Made by a program: the position numbers and the translations under genes
The notes under the pieces: model-generated
Databases searched by the model: none
The model's input: only the letters and a program-made list of their open reading frames with translations
Told to the model about the DNA's origin: nothing
Assembly: GCF_900113035.1 (NCBI RefSeq)
Contig: NZ_FONX01000010.1
Coordinates: 118,062 to 182,061 of the forward strand
DNA length: 64,000 bases
From: Paracidovorax wautersii
Lineage (GTDB): Bacteria > Pseudomonadota > Gammaproteobacteria > Burkholderiales > Burkholderiaceae_C
Reading direction: 5' to 3'
Shown here: piece by piece, positions 30,035-39,494 of the stretch
Numbering within the stretch: position 1 is the stretch's first letter
Layout of the letters: every line of letters starts with the position of its first letter

Positions 30035-30234
30035 TCACTCCTCCCTTCTGAGCGCGCCGCACAAGCGGTCCGCCTTCCTGAGCCACGCCGAGTCACCCCG
30101 CTGCCGCCACGCAGCGGGCTAGGAGTCGCTGCGCCCGCGCGCAGCGCCTGTCCCGATTTTCTTGTGATTTGCAGCAGCCGATGGCGCAGCCGCGCGACCG
30201 GCCGGACTGCCTCGTCTTCATTAGGAGCAACACC

Positions 30235-31587
30235 ATGAGCACGTCTTTATCCAATGCCGGAATGGATCAGCTGTCGCCGAGTGGCCTCAAGCGTACGCTG
30301 GGTCTGCGCGACCTCGTCGCATATGGCTTGGCCTATATCGCCTTGATCACGCCGCTGACCACGCTGGGCTTCGTCTGGGATGCCTCCGGAGGACTGGTGG
30401 CGCTGGCCTATTTGCTGGGCGCCTTGTGCATGTACCTCACCGCCAAGAGCTACGCGATGATGGGTGAGATCGTGCCTCAGGCTGGCTCCGTCTACGGCTA
30501 CGCGCGCCATAGCCTGGGGGCCTTGCCCGGCTTCATCGCCGGATGGCTCATCCTGCTGGACTACCTGCTGATTCCGGCCCTGGTCTTCACGCTCATGTCG
30601 GTGAGCGCGCAAACGTTGATACCCGGCATCGACCGCCCCACCTGGCTGGTCATTCTCGTCGGCGTGTCCTTCGTAATCAACTGGTTCGGCGTCACCATCA
30701 CGACCCGCGTGAGCTTGCTCTCGGTCATCGCCCAGGGCTTCATCGTCGCGGGTGTGCTGGGGTTGGCCGTATGGGCGCTCTATCACGGCAAGGGTACGGG
30801 GGGGCTGACGCTGGCGCCGATCTACAGCGCCGCGGCATTCGATCCCGCCAAGGTGTTCACCGCCACGTCGATCTGCGTTCTCTCCTTCCTTGGTTTCGAC
30901 GCCATATCGACCCTGTCGGAGGAAGTGCGCAGCAACGACCCGAAGCTCATCGGCCGAGCCATCATGCGCGTGCTGCTGATCTCCGCTTCGATCTTCTTCG
31001 TGACCACGTGGGTGCTCGGCAACCTTTTGCCCGGGGTCGAGATTCACGATCCCGCCGCAGCCATCTTCGAGTTGCTGGCGGCGCAAGTCGGCCCTTGGTC
31101 GGCCGTGGCGCTGGCGTGGCTGCTGGCCATTGCCGTCGGCTTCGCCAACGCTCTGCCCATGCAGGTGGGCGTCGCTCGCGTGCTGTTCGCCATGGGGCGC
31201 GACCGCCAGTTGCCGGCCTTCTTTGCGCGGCTTCACCCGAAGCACAGCACGCCGCACGTAGCCATGGTGGTCTCGACGGCGCTGTCGTTGCTGGTCGCGC
31301 TGGCATTGCGCGACGACATCGAGCTGCTGGCCTCGTTCGTCAATTTCGGCGCGCTGTCGGCCTTTCTGCTGCTGCACCTGTCGGTGCTGGTTCGCCTGGG
31401 TGTGCGCAATCCGCAACGCCGCATCGTGCCGCACGTGCTGGTGCCGCTCTTCGGGATCGTCGTCGTGCTGGCTGTCTTCACAGGCATGCATCGCACCGCT
31501 GTCGAAGTCGGCCTGGTTTGGCTGTTGATCGGCCTGGCCTATGGCGCATGGCTGCGCTCCAGGGGGCGCTCCAAGCTCGACCTCTGA
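30235..31587 (+). CDS. APC superfamily amino acid/amine permease
   Basis: 450 residues, twelve predicted helices. Start 30235 (MSTSLSNAGMDQL) follows TAGGAG. APC features are GLRDLVAYGLAYIALITPL with the unwound first helix, GEIVPQAGSVYGYAR, and SFLGFDAISTLSEEVRSNDP. The closest kinds transport amino acids, polyamines or arylalkylamines. It is the first structural gene after marR and lies 47 bp before the amidase gene, so it probably imports the substrate of the amidase or amine oxidase. Confidence 0.92.
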   Translation: MSTSLSNAGMDQLSPSGLKRTLGLRDLVAYGLAYIALITPLTTLGFVWDASGGLVALAYLLGALCMYLTAKSYAMMGEIVPQAGSVYGYARHSLGALPGFIAGWLILLDYLLIPALVFTLMSVSAQTLIPGIDRPTWLVILVGVSFVINWFGVTITTRVSLLSVIAQGFIVAGVLGLAVWALYHGKGTGGLTLAPIYSAAAFDPAKVFTATSICVLSFLGFDAISTLSEEVRSNDPKLIGRAIMRVLLISASIFFVTTWVLGNLLPGVEIHDPAAAIFELLAAQVGPWSAVALAWLLAIAVGFANALPMQVGVARVLFAMGRDRQLPAFFARLHPKHSTPHVAMVVSTALSLLVALALRDDIELLASFVNFGALSAFLLLHLSVLVRLGVRNPQRRIVPHVLVPLFGIVVVLAVFTGMHRTAVEVGLVWLLIGLAYGAWLRSRGRSKLDL

Positions 31588-31634
31588 CCACGTTCGCGCC
31601 ACTTCGACTCTCCCGTCTTTCTACCGGAAACCTC

Positions 31635-33152
31635 ATGAATTCATCCGAAACTTCAACCGCTGAGCCATCCCACTTATCGGTGGGCGACGATGCTCTGCTG
31701 TCGGGTTCAGCGCATGCCATGCTGGAGGCGCTCGAACAGCGCCGCATCAGCGCGGAGGAACTGCTGCAGCTGCATTGGGCACGCACCGACCGTCTCAACC
31801 CTGTGCTCAACATCGTGGTGGACCAAAACCGTGATGGCGCACTGGCAACGGCCAGGGGTATCGACGAAGCCCGCGCACGCGGCGCCAGTCTGGGCGCGCT
31901 CGCCGGACTGCCGATGACCATCAAGGACTCTTTCGAGGTCACGGGCATGGTGGCGACTTGCGGCCTTGCGAGCCTGGCGGGCCATCGGCCGACGTCCGAC
32001 GCCCTGACTGTCGGCCGCCTGCGCCGGGCGGGTGCCGTCATCTACGGCAAAACCAACGTGCCTCAGGCCTGCGGCGACCACCAGTCCTATAACCAGGTCT
32101 ATGGAGTCACCCGCAATCCATGGAACCCGGCGCGCACTCCTGGAGGCTCCTCTGGCGGATCAGCGGCGGCACTGGCGGCTGGCCTGACGCCTCTGGAACT
32201 GGGGAGCGACATCGGCGGCTCGATTCGATGCCCGGCCCACTTCTGTGGGGTCTATGGCCACAAGACCACGCACGGGCTGCTGCCGGCGGCCGGCCACATA
32301 CCGCCATCGCCGCACGGCACGCAAGGTTCGGAGTTGAGCGTCATCGGCCCATTGGCGCGCGATCCGGCCGATCTGTCGTTGGCACTCGATGTGCTGCTGG
32401 GCCTGCATGACCAGGGAGGTGCCGACCCGCTGCCGCCGGCACGGCATGACAGATTGGAGGACTTTCGCGTTGCACTGTGGCTCGATGCGTATCCGCTGGA
32501 CGACCACTACCGTGCCGCGATCCTGGACTATGTGGACGACTTGCGCCGCGTGGGCGTGCGGGTCGATACGACCGCCCGCCCGGTCATCGATCCTGCCGGG
32601 TCGCACGACACCTACCTGGAAACACTGTTTGGCGTCATCGGCAGCCGAATGACCGCCGAGGCCCTCGCGTCCTTTGAACGGCAGGTGCGCGCAGCCGGCC
32701 CCGTCCCCTACGCCGACGAGCTGTCGCGCTACATACGCGGCAATGGCCACCTCGCGCCCGCCGTCCAGGCGGCGCGAGCGCGACTGGCCCAGGCCTGGCG
32801 AGCGTTCTTCCGTGACTTCGACGTGCTGATCTGCCCCGTCACGCCCACGGTGGCGTTTCCTCACGACCATCTTGGCGGGGAAGGCCCGGCCGCTCAGCTG
32901 CAGCGCCGGCTAGACGTCAGCGGCGCATCTCTTCCCTATCTCGACAACCTCTCATGGCCAGGGCTTGTCACCGTGGCGAACCTGCCCGCCACGGCCATGC
33001 CCACCGGGCACCTCGTGCAGGGCTTGCCCGCAGGGGTGCAGGTTGTCGGGCCATTGGCGGAGGACCGCACGCCGCTGCGTTTCGCCACCTTGGCAGCCCA
33101 ACGGCTGAACCCGTTTGCAGCGCCTTCATTCAACCACTTGAGCAACGTTTAA
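31635..33152 (+). CDS. Amidase signature family hydrolase
   Basis: 505 residues with the complete Ser-cisSer-Lys triad: Lys97 in MTIKDSFEVTG, the cis-serine in TPGGSSGGSAAALA (Ser172/173) and the nucleophile Ser196 in GSDIGGSIRCPA. The enzyme hydrolyses a carboxamide to acid and ammonia or amine. Placed between an APC permease and an amine oxidase, it may free an amine from an N-acyl amine, or hydrolyse an amide made downstream. It is not a GatA, as no gatBC genes are present. Confidence 0.93.
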   Translation: MNSSETSTAEPSHLSVGDDALLSGSAHAMLEALEQRRISAEELLQLHWARTDRLNPVLNIVVDQNRDGALATARGIDEARARGASLGALAGLPMTIKDSFEVTGMVATCGLASLAGHRPTSDALTVGRLRRAGAVIYGKTNVPQACGDHQSYNQVYGVTRNPWNPARTPGGSSGGSAAALAAGLTPLELGSDIGGSIRCPAHFCGVYGHKTTHGLLPAAGHIPPSPHGTQGSELSVIGPLARDPADLSLALDVLLGLHDQGGADPLPPARHDRLEDFRVALWLDAYPLDDHYRAAILDYVDDLRRVGVRVDTTARPVIDPAGSHDTYLETLFGVIGSRMTAEALASFERQVRAAGPVPYADELSRYIRGNGHLAPAVQAARARLAQAWRAFFRDFDVLICPVTPTVAFPHDHLGGEGPAAQLQRRLDVSGASLPYLDNLSWPGLVTVANLPATAMPTGHLVQGLPAGVQVVGPLAEDRTPLRFATLAAQRLNPFAAPSFNHLSNV

Positions 33153-33171
33153 GCCTTCTGGAGCCTTTGCC

Positions 33172-34551
33172 ATGTCATCCACTCTTCCCATCCAAGACAT
33201 CGATTGCGACGTCGCCATCATCGGCGCAGGACTGGCGGGTCTGCGCGCGGCCGAGCGGCTGGCCGCGGCCGGCCTCAGCTGCCGCGTTCTCGAAGCGCGT
33301 GACCGCATCGGCGGGCGGCTGCTGAGTCAACGCCTGGATTGCGGTGCGACGATCGACCTCGGGGGCCAATGGGTCGGCTCCATGCACCAGCGTGTGCTGG
33401 ATACGGCAAAGACCCACGGGCTGACGCTGTTTCCGACCTACGTGGAAGGAGACTCCGTATTCCTGATCGACGGCCAGGTGCGGCGCCGTCCTGGACTGTT
33501 TCCCGAACTCGATGCCTCTACCCAGCAAGACATCGACAGAGGGATGGAGGCGCTCGACGCGCTGCGCCGCACCATCGATCCACAGCGGCCGTGGGCGGCG
33601 GAAGATGCCCGCCTGCTGGACGGGCAAACCTATGCATCGTGGCTGCGCGAGCATGTTCCCAGCAAGGCAGCACGTGATGCGCTGGCTTACATCGCGTTGT
33701 CGGTGTTCTCGATCGAGGCACATGATCTGTCGCTGCTGCATTTCCTCTTCTACGTGAGTGCAGCGGGCGGCATCGACAACCTGATCAATACGCACGGCGG
33801 CGCGCAGGAACTGCGCTTCGTGGAAGGGGCGCAGCAACTCCCGATCCGCATGGCGCAGGCGCTGGGCGAGCGCGTCATCTGCAACGCGCCCGTCGTGTCC
33901 ATCGAACAACATGCCGGTGGCGTCGTGGTCCACGCACGCGGCCTGCGGCTGAGCGCTCGCCGCGCGATCGTGACGCTGCCGCCGACACTGGCCGGCCGTC
34001 TGACCTACGCCCCGCCCCTGCCGGGCCTGCGAGACCAGTACACGCAGCGCGCGGCCATGGGATCGGTGATCAAGACCATGCTGGTCTACGACCGCCCTTT
34101 CTGGCGCGATCAGGGGCTTTCCGGCCTGGCCTCGTCGCAGGAATTGCCCATCAGCCTGACCTATGACAACTCGCCGGCCGACGGCTCGGCAGGCGTGCTC
34201 GTCGGCTTCCTCGAAGCCGATGCCGGCCGCGAATGGGGCCAGCGTGACGCGGCACAGCGGCGCGACATGGTGGTGGACTGCATGCGCCGCTACTTCGGCG
34301 AAGCGGTCGCCAACTACACGCAGTACGTCGAACAGGATTGGGCAGAAGAGCCCTATACCCGTGGCGCCTACGGCGGCTACCTGCCGCCGGGGGCCTGGAC
34401 GTCCTACGGCCGTGCGGTGCGCGAACCCGTCGGGCGCCTGCACTGGGCCGGCACTGAAACCGCCACCGAATGGAGCGGCTACATGGAAGGCGCTCTGCAA
34501 TCGGGCGAACGCGCTGCCGCCGAGGTAGTCGCGGCGCTGGCCAACGGCTGA
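33172..34551 (+). CDS. Flavin monoamine oxidase (MAO-like)
   Basis: 459 residues. The N-terminal FAD-binding motif is DVAIIGAGLAGLRAAERL with ARDRIGGRL, then GGQWVG, and the C-terminal MAO signature AGTETATEWSGYMEGAL. At the place of the covalent-FAD cysteine of animal MAO (GGCY in that family) this protein reads GAYG, so FAD is probably bound non-covalently, as in several bacterial amine oxidases. The reaction would be primary or secondary amine to aldehyde plus ammonia and peroxide. The next gene, an aldehyde dehydrogenase, fits that product. Confidence 0.92.
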   Translation: MSSTLPIQDIDCDVAIIGAGLAGLRAAERLAAAGLSCRVLEARDRIGGRLLSQRLDCGATIDLGGQWVGSMHQRVLDTAKTHGLTLFPTYVEGDSVFLIDGQVRRRPGLFPELDASTQQDIDRGMEALDALRRTIDPQRPWAAEDARLLDGQTYASWLREHVPSKAARDALAYIALSVFSIEAHDLSLLHFLFYVSAAGGIDNLINTHGGAQELRFVEGAQQLPIRMAQALGERVICNAPVVSIEQHAGGVVVHARGLRLSARRAIVTLPPTLAGRLTYAPPLPGLRDQYTQRAAMGSVIKTMLVYDRPFWRDQGLSGLASSQELPISLTYDNSPADGSAGVLVGFLEADAGREWGQRDAAQRRDMVVDCMRRYFGEAVANYTQYVEQDWAEEPYTRGAYGGYLPPGAWTSYGRAVREPVGRLHWAGTETATEWSGYMEGALQSGERAAAEVVAALANG

Positions 34552-34586
34552 TCCCACTACGACACAAAGAGAAAGAGGAAAACATC

Positions 34587-36050
34587 GTGCAAAAGACGCC
34601 TCAAACCATTCCTTTGTATATCGGCGGTACCTTTTCCGGTGCCAGCGACGGTCGTACCTTCGAGCGCCTGGGCCCTGCATCGAACGCGCTGGTGACACGG
34701 GCCGCTGCTGCGACCCTGGCCGATGCCGACGCTGCGGTGGAAGCGGCCGCTGGCGCCTTTGCCGCGTGGTCGGCACTGGGCCCGAGCGTGCGGCGTACGC
34801 GACTGCTCAAGGCCGCCGACGCGCTGGAAGCGCGCATCCCCGATTTCATCGAGGCTGGCGTGGCCGAAACGGGCGCCACCGCCGACTGGATGGGGTTCAA
34901 CGCCAGCTATGCGGCCAACATGATGCGCGAGGCCGCCTCGCTGAGCACGCAGGTCAGCGGCACCGTCGTGGCTTCGGATCTGTCCGACGCCATGACGCTG
35001 TCGGTGCGCCGGCCGTGCGGCGTGGTGCTGGGCATCGCGCCGTGGAACTCGCCGGTCATCCTGGCGGTGCGTGCGATCGCGACTGCGCTGGCCTGTGGCA
35101 ACACGGTGGTGCTCAAGGCCTCGGAGGTGTGCCCGGCCACGCATGCGCTGGTGGGCCGCGCCATGCACGAGGCAGGCCTGGGCGACGGCGTGGTCAACGT
35201 GTTGACGAATGCGCCTGCCGATGCCCCCGCGCTGGTCGAGCGGCTGATCGCCGCCCCTGCCGTGCGGCGCGTGAATTTCACGGGTTCGGCCGCAGTCGGG
35301 CGGATCATTGCGCACCACGCGGCCGAGCACCTGAAACCCTCGCTCCTGGAGCTTGGCAGCAAGGCGCCGCTGCTGGTGCTCGATGACGCCGATGTGGATG
35401 CTGCCGTGGCCGCCATCGCCTTCGGGGCCTTTCTCAATCAAGGCCAGATATGTATGTCCACCGAACGCGTGGTGGTGGCCGATGCGGTGGCTGACGAACT
35501 GGTGGCCAAGCTCGCAAGCAAGGCTCGCTCGCTGAAAGCCGGCCCGCCCGGCACGCCAGGTGCGGTGCTGGGCTTGCTGGAGAGCGCGAGGTCGGCCCAG
35601 CGCGTGCAGGCATTGGTCATCAACGCAATGGAACTGGGCGCTGAACTGCCGTTGGACCTCGCCGTGGAGGGCGCCTGCATGCAGCCTTGCATCGTCGATC
35701 GCGTCGATTCCCGCATGCGTCTCTATGGAGAGGAATCTTTCGGGCCGGTGGTCTCCATTATTCGGGTGGCCAACGACGACGAAGCGATCCGCGTGGCCAA
35801 CGACAGCGCATATGGGCTGACGGCGGCGGTCTTCAGCCGCGACACGTCTCGCGCCATGCGCGTGGCCCGCAGTCTTCAAAGCGGCGCTTGCCACATCAAC
35901 GGCGCGACCCTCTACGACGAACCGCAGCTGCCCATGGGTGGAGTCAAGGCGAGTGGCTGGGGCCGTTTTGGCGGACCCGCGGGCATCCACGAATTCACGG
36001 ACCTGTGCAGTGTCACGCTGCAGTCCGGCCGGCAGAAATATCCCATCTGA
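34587..36050 (+). CDS. NAD(P)+-dependent aldehyde dehydrogenase
   Basis: 487 residues starting at GTG 34587, which has AAAGAGGAAAA upstream; no in-frame ATG gives the family N-terminus (QTIPLYIGGTFSG). Catalytic Glu255 is in LLELGSKAP and Cys289 in NQGQICMST; the cofactor motif FTGSAAVGR is intact. It resembles salicylaldehyde/vanillin-type dehydrogenases (GIAPWNSPVILAVRAIATAL), which favour aryl aldehydes. It would oxidise the aldehyde from the amine oxidase to the acid. Confidence 0.93.
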   Translation: MQKTPQTIPLYIGGTFSGASDGRTFERLGPASNALVTRAAAATLADADAAVEAAAGAFAAWSALGPSVRRTRLLKAADALEARIPDFIEAGVAETGATADWMGFNASYAANMMREAASLSTQVSGTVVASDLSDAMTLSVRRPCGVVLGIAPWNSPVILAVRAIATALACGNTVVLKASEVCPATHALVGRAMHEAGLGDGVVNVLTNAPADAPALVERLIAAPAVRRVNFTGSAAVGRIIAHHAAEHLKPSLLELGSKAPLLVLDDADVDAAVAAIAFGAFLNQGQICMSTERVVVADAVADELVAKLASKARSLKAGPPGTPGAVLGLLESARSAQRVQALVINAMELGAELPLDLAVEGACMQPCIVDRVDSRMRLYGEESFGPVVSIIRVANDDEAIRVANDSAYGLTAAVFSRDTSRAMRVARSLQSGACHINGATLYDEPQLPMGGVKASGWGRFGGPAGIHEFTDLCSVTLQSGRQKYPI

Positions 36051-36164
36051 GGCCGATGGCTGCGATGGCACTCGCGCGTTCATCAGGCGATTCCATGGCC
36101 AGCGTTTTCTCGGCTGGCTGTTCATCCTCCGTTCCCACTTAGACACGACGATTGAGGCGGTTTC

Positions 36165-37496
36165 ATGACTTCTATCAAGCAAACAAGACTGTCACGCACC
36201 CTGATGGCTCTCAGCCTGCCCTGGATGGCCCAGTCGGCCATGGCGGGCTACGGCTTCGAGGCGGGTGATCTCAAGGGCGAGCTCGGCCTGGCGGCCGGAG
36301 CGAGTTACGTGAATGCCCGCAACGTCAATTTCGGCAGCGGCCGAATCGATTTGCGAAGCACTGAAAACGGAGGCCCCCATGTGACTTGGCAGGAGGCCTT
36401 CGTGAAGCCATCCCTCACGCTCAACTACATGCTGCGCCCCGATTTCGATCTGCTGGCGGGAGCTTCGGTGGTCGGGGCGAAGACATTCGGCGATGGCGAC
36501 GCCGGCGGCTTCACGCGCAGCTCCGACGGCCGCGTCGCCACGGAGGAACTCTACGCCGGCGTGCGTGCCGGCAACTGGAAGTTCACCGCCGGCCGGCAGA
36601 ACTTCATGGTGGGAACAGGCTTCATCGTCATGGACGGCCATCTCGACATATTCAAGGGGGGCGCCTACTTCCTCAGTCCGCGCTCGGCCTTCAAGGATTC
36701 CGCGGTGCTGGCCTGGGACGGCGGAGCGCTGAAGACGCAGGCCTTCTCGCTCAAGTCCGATGAAAACTTCGGCAATTTCCGATTGACGGGTGGCAATCTG
36801 GATTTCGATTTCGACGGACACGTCACTTTGGGCGCCATGGCCTTCAAGGTCAACGCACCCAGTGGCGGCAGGGTTCAGCGCGATGGCATGGAGGTCTACA
36901 ACTTGCGCGCGCTGCAAGGAAAACTCCCCCAGATTCCCGCGCTCACATTCAATGCCGAATACGCGATCCAACGCGGCAGTGGCGGCGGAGTCACCTACGA
37001 CGCCAGCGCCTGGTACGGCCAGGTGGATTACGCATTCGACGACCTGCCGCTCAAGCCTGTGCTGAGCTTCCGCCGTGCCCGCTTTTCCGGCGATGGCGAC
37101 CCTGCCGACAACAAACGCCAGGACTGGGATTCACTGAGCAAGGGCTTCACAGGTTGGAGCACTTGGCTGGTCGGGGATATCGTGGGCAACTACTTGCTCT
37201 TCAACAGCAACGAACGGGTGCAGCAGTACTCTCTCAAGATGCAACTGAGCGAGACGCTGACGCTCGGTGGTATTTACTATCAGTTCTGGCTCGACAAGCC
37301 AAGCTACAACGGAATTCCCGTCAGTGACCGGCGTTTCGCCGACGAGTTTGCGATCTACATGGACTGGACGCCAACACCCAATTGGTATGTTTCGGTCTCG
37401 CTCAACCGTACCAAGCCCAAGGCAGCTGCACGGCAAGCCTTCGGAATGAATCGCGACTTCACGACATTGGAAACGTACTTCAATTACAGATTCTGA
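36165..37496 (+). CDS. Outer-membrane beta-barrel protein (porin-like, family unclear)
   Basis: 443 residues with a signal peptide ending MAQSAMAG and alternating amphipathic strands with many aromatic-capped turns, finishing in YFNYRF with the terminal phenylalanine typical of BAM substrates. The pattern fits an outer-membrane channel, possibly of the alginate-export or DUF1302-like type. It is the last gene of the catabolic block, 114 bp after the dehydrogenase, so it probably passes the block's substrate. Local G+C is markedly lower (33 of 60 bases in 36781-36840). The precise family is uncertain. Confidence 0.78.
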   Translation: MTSIKQTRLSRTLMALSLPWMAQSAMAGYGFEAGDLKGELGLAAGASYVNARNVNFGSGRIDLRSTENGGPHVTWQEAFVKPSLTLNYMLRPDFDLLAGASVVGAKTFGDGDAGGFTRSSDGRVATEELYAGVRAGNWKFTAGRQNFMVGTGFIVMDGHLDIFKGGAYFLSPRSAFKDSAVLAWDGGALKTQAFSLKSDENFGNFRLTGGNLDFDFDGHVTLGAMAFKVNAPSGGRVQRDGMEVYNLRALQGKLPQIPALTFNAEYAIQRGSGGGVTYDASAWYGQVDYAFDDLPLKPVLSFRRARFSGDGDPADNKRQDWDSLSKGFTGWSTWLVGDIVGNYLLFNSNERVQQYSLKMQLSETLTLGGIYYQFWLDKPSYNGIPVSDRRFADEFAIYMDWTPTPNWYVSVSLNRTKPKAAARQAFGMNRDFTTLETYFNYRF

Positions 37497-38199
37497 GTGG
37501 GGTCGCCCCTGATTCCCCGGCCCCGTCCTGCCGCTTGTCCTGAGAGCTGGCCGCTCCCAGGGGAGGGAGGGGACGAGGAAGCAGGGCACGTACCGGACGG
37601 CGAATGGGGCGGCGTACAGCGCGGCGCTGAAGCCGCGTGGGCCGCTGACGATATGGCTCGACCGAGACATGCAGTGGCTGGCAGAGCCGAGGGGCGAACC
37701 AGCCGCAATCCGACCCTCTAAGAACGTGTTTACGATCTCCCAGGGGGCGCGCAGCTACGTCGGCGGGATGGGATGCAAGGCGCGGTGCGCAGTGGATAGC
37801 ACTGCTATCCACAAGCGCCGCAACGCCGCAGACCGCCCGCCGACGTAGCTGCCCTTCGGGTTGGAGCGAAATCGGGCCATGGCAACGCGTTTTGACGCCC
37901 CGGCTGCTTGCATGGACATGAGTCCATGCGGCGCATCCGAGGCATCCACTCATCCCGATTGCGTTCCAACGCGATCCCCTGCGAGATCGTAAACACGTTC
38001 TAAGATGCCGCGAGCGAGAGGGTGACGGCACGCAGCTTTGCGCACCGGGTGGTGGAGCGGCATGTGCGCGTTGCGCTGCTCGACCGCTTCACCGCCCTGG
38101 GCGCGCCTGTCACGGTCGCTGTGGCATGCGTGCGCCTGGGGCCTGGGGAATCACGCCAGCGGTTGGGTTCCGCAACCGAGCCTTTCTCGATTCCCGACT
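37497..38199. other. Gene-free region between catabolic block and sulfur operon
   Basis: It contains a 281-bp foldback element (37721-38001) with unrecognised sequence on either side. Open frames here on both strands lack ribosome-binding sites and protein-like features. The last 200 bases may hold remnants of something disrupted, but I could not identify it. Confidence 0.6.
37721..38001. mobile_element. MITE-like foldback element with 19-bp perfect terminal inverted repeats
   Basis: The left end AGAACGTGTTTACGATCTC (37721-37739) is the exact reverse complement of the right end (37983-38001). Flanks read CTCTAA before and TTCTAA after the shared end base, consistent with a TAA or CTAA target duplication as made by IS5-superfamily transposases. 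Inside are nested inverted repeats: AGCTACGTCGGCGGG pairs with a copy near 37835-37850, and GTGGATAGCA pairs with TGCTATCCAC at the centre. No transposase frame is present, so it would need a transposase in trans. Confidence 0.72.
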
Positions 38200-39450
38200 T
38201 CACGTATACCAGCTCGCCTCCGGCACCCGCCCCAGCAACGCATATTCCCCCACTTCCCGCCGCTTGTAGGCGACGGGGTCGTGCAGCGAATGCGTGCGGA
38301 TATTGCGCCAGAAGATGTCCAGCCCGACGGTGTTGGCGGTGGCGCGGGCGCCGGTCACCTCGAAGACGCGGTTGCCGATCTCCAGGCCCACGTCCACGGC
38401 GACCTGTTTCGCGGCGGCTACGCGCACGGCGGTTTCGCCGCGCTGCTGGGCGGTCACGCTGCCCCGGTCGGCGTGGAGCAGGCGGGCCAGTTCTGCGCCG
38501 GCGGCGTCGGCCAAAGCTTCGGCGGCCCAGAGGCGGGATTGCAGGGTGCCGTAGGTTTCCAGGATGTACCACTCCTCGGTGGCGCTGGCCTTGTTGTCGC
38601 CGCCGTAGGGCCAGGGGCGGGTCTTGGCGCGGGTGTAGGCGGCGGCGGTGCGCAGGGCGCCGCGGGCGATGCCCAGGTAGAACTCGGTGAAGAGCTGCTG
38701 GATGGCCGGCAGGTTCAGGGTTTCATAAGGGCGGCTCTGGGTATAGGCCTTGTCCACGTAGCCGGCCGCGCCGCTCCACTCCACTTCGACATCGGTGATG
38801 GTGACGCCGCCCGATTCGGTGAGCCGCTGGCCCAGGTGGTCCCAATCGCCGTGGTAGCGGATGCCGTCCTGCTGCGAGGGCACGATGGCGAAGATGTGCT
38901 GGTCGGTGCCTTGCAGCACGCCTTCGAGCACGGTCAGGTCCGAGACCTTGGAGCCGGTGGAAAAGCTCTTGCGGCCGTTGTAGCGCAGCCGGCCATCGAC
39001 TTCGGTGATGGTCAGATCGCCGTCGCGCGGGTTCACCGCGCCGCCGAAGAAGAGGTTGCCGCTGGTGTAGAGCGCTTCCACGGCGTCGATCTGTTCGGGC
39101 GTGCCCACCAGGCGCACGGCCCAGGCCCAGAGGTAGTGGTATGCCAGCAGCTGGCCGATGGAGCCGTCGCCGGCCGCCACTTCGCGCACGACGTGGTAGG
39201 CCGTTTCCCAGCGCTGGCCGCCGCCGCCGTGGGCGACGGGGCCCAGCAGCAGGGTGAGGCCGGAGTCCTTGAGCAGCTGCACTTCGGCGTGCGGCACGGC
39301 CTGGGCGCGGTCGCGCGCGACCTGGTCGGTCGCCAGGATGGCGGAGACCTCGGCGGCGCGGGCCAGCCAGGCTTCGGGGCTGGCGGGCAGGGGCTGGTGT
39401 TTCCAGAGCGTCCGGCGCAGCGCTTCTTCGGTGTTGAGGTTGGTGGTCAT
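38200..39450 (-). CDS. DszC-like flavin-dependent monooxygenase (acyl-CoA dehydrogenase fold)
   Basis: 416 residues. Fold motifs are LLGPVAHGGGGQRWETAYHV, GDGSIGQLLAYHYLW, YNGRKSFSTGSKVSDLTV, DHLGQRLTESGGVTI and RNIRTHSLHDPVAYKRREVG. This is the DszC (dibenzothiophene monooxygenase) type rather than an acyl-CoA dehydrogenase, since the catalytic glutamate is absent and the C-terminal RTHSLHDP motif is present. It would oxidise sulfur or a C-S neighbour with reduced flavin from MsuE. Last gene of the msuE-sfnG-liv operon. Confidence 0.88.
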   Translation of the reverse strand: MTTNLNTEEALRRTLWKHQPLPASPEAWLARAAEVSAILATDQVARDRAQAVPHAEVQLLKDSGLTLLLGPVAHGGGGQRWETAYHVVREVAAGDGSIGQLLAYHYLWAWAVRLVGTPEQIDAVEALYTSGNLFFGGAVNPRDGDLTITEVDGRLRYNGRKSFSTGSKVSDLTVLEGVLQGTDQHIFAIVPSQQDGIRYHGDWDHLGQRLTESGGVTITDVEVEWSGAAGYVDKAYTQSRPYETLNLPAIQQLFTEFYLGIARGALRTAAAYTRAKTRPWPYGGDNKASATEEWYILETYGTLQSRLWAAEALADAAGAELARLLHADRGSVTAQQRGETAVRVAAAKQVAVDVGLEIGNRVFEVTGARATANTVGLDIFWRNIRTHSLHDPVAYKRREVGEYALLGRVPEASWYT

Positions 39451-39494
39451 GGGCTGGTATCTCCCGGTGATGGATGGAATGCGGGGCTCGGCGA

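Noticed and set aside
31635..33152. GatA (glutamyl-tRNA amidotransferase subunit A)
   Set aside because: No gatB or gatC nearby, and the gene sits in a catabolic operon with an amine oxidase.
38022..38199. Protein-like stretch (SFAHRVVERHVRVALLDRF) beside the foldback element, considered as a truncated gene
   Set aside because: The frame runs on as antisense into the DszC-like gene and matches nothing I recognise; a remnant cannot be supported.
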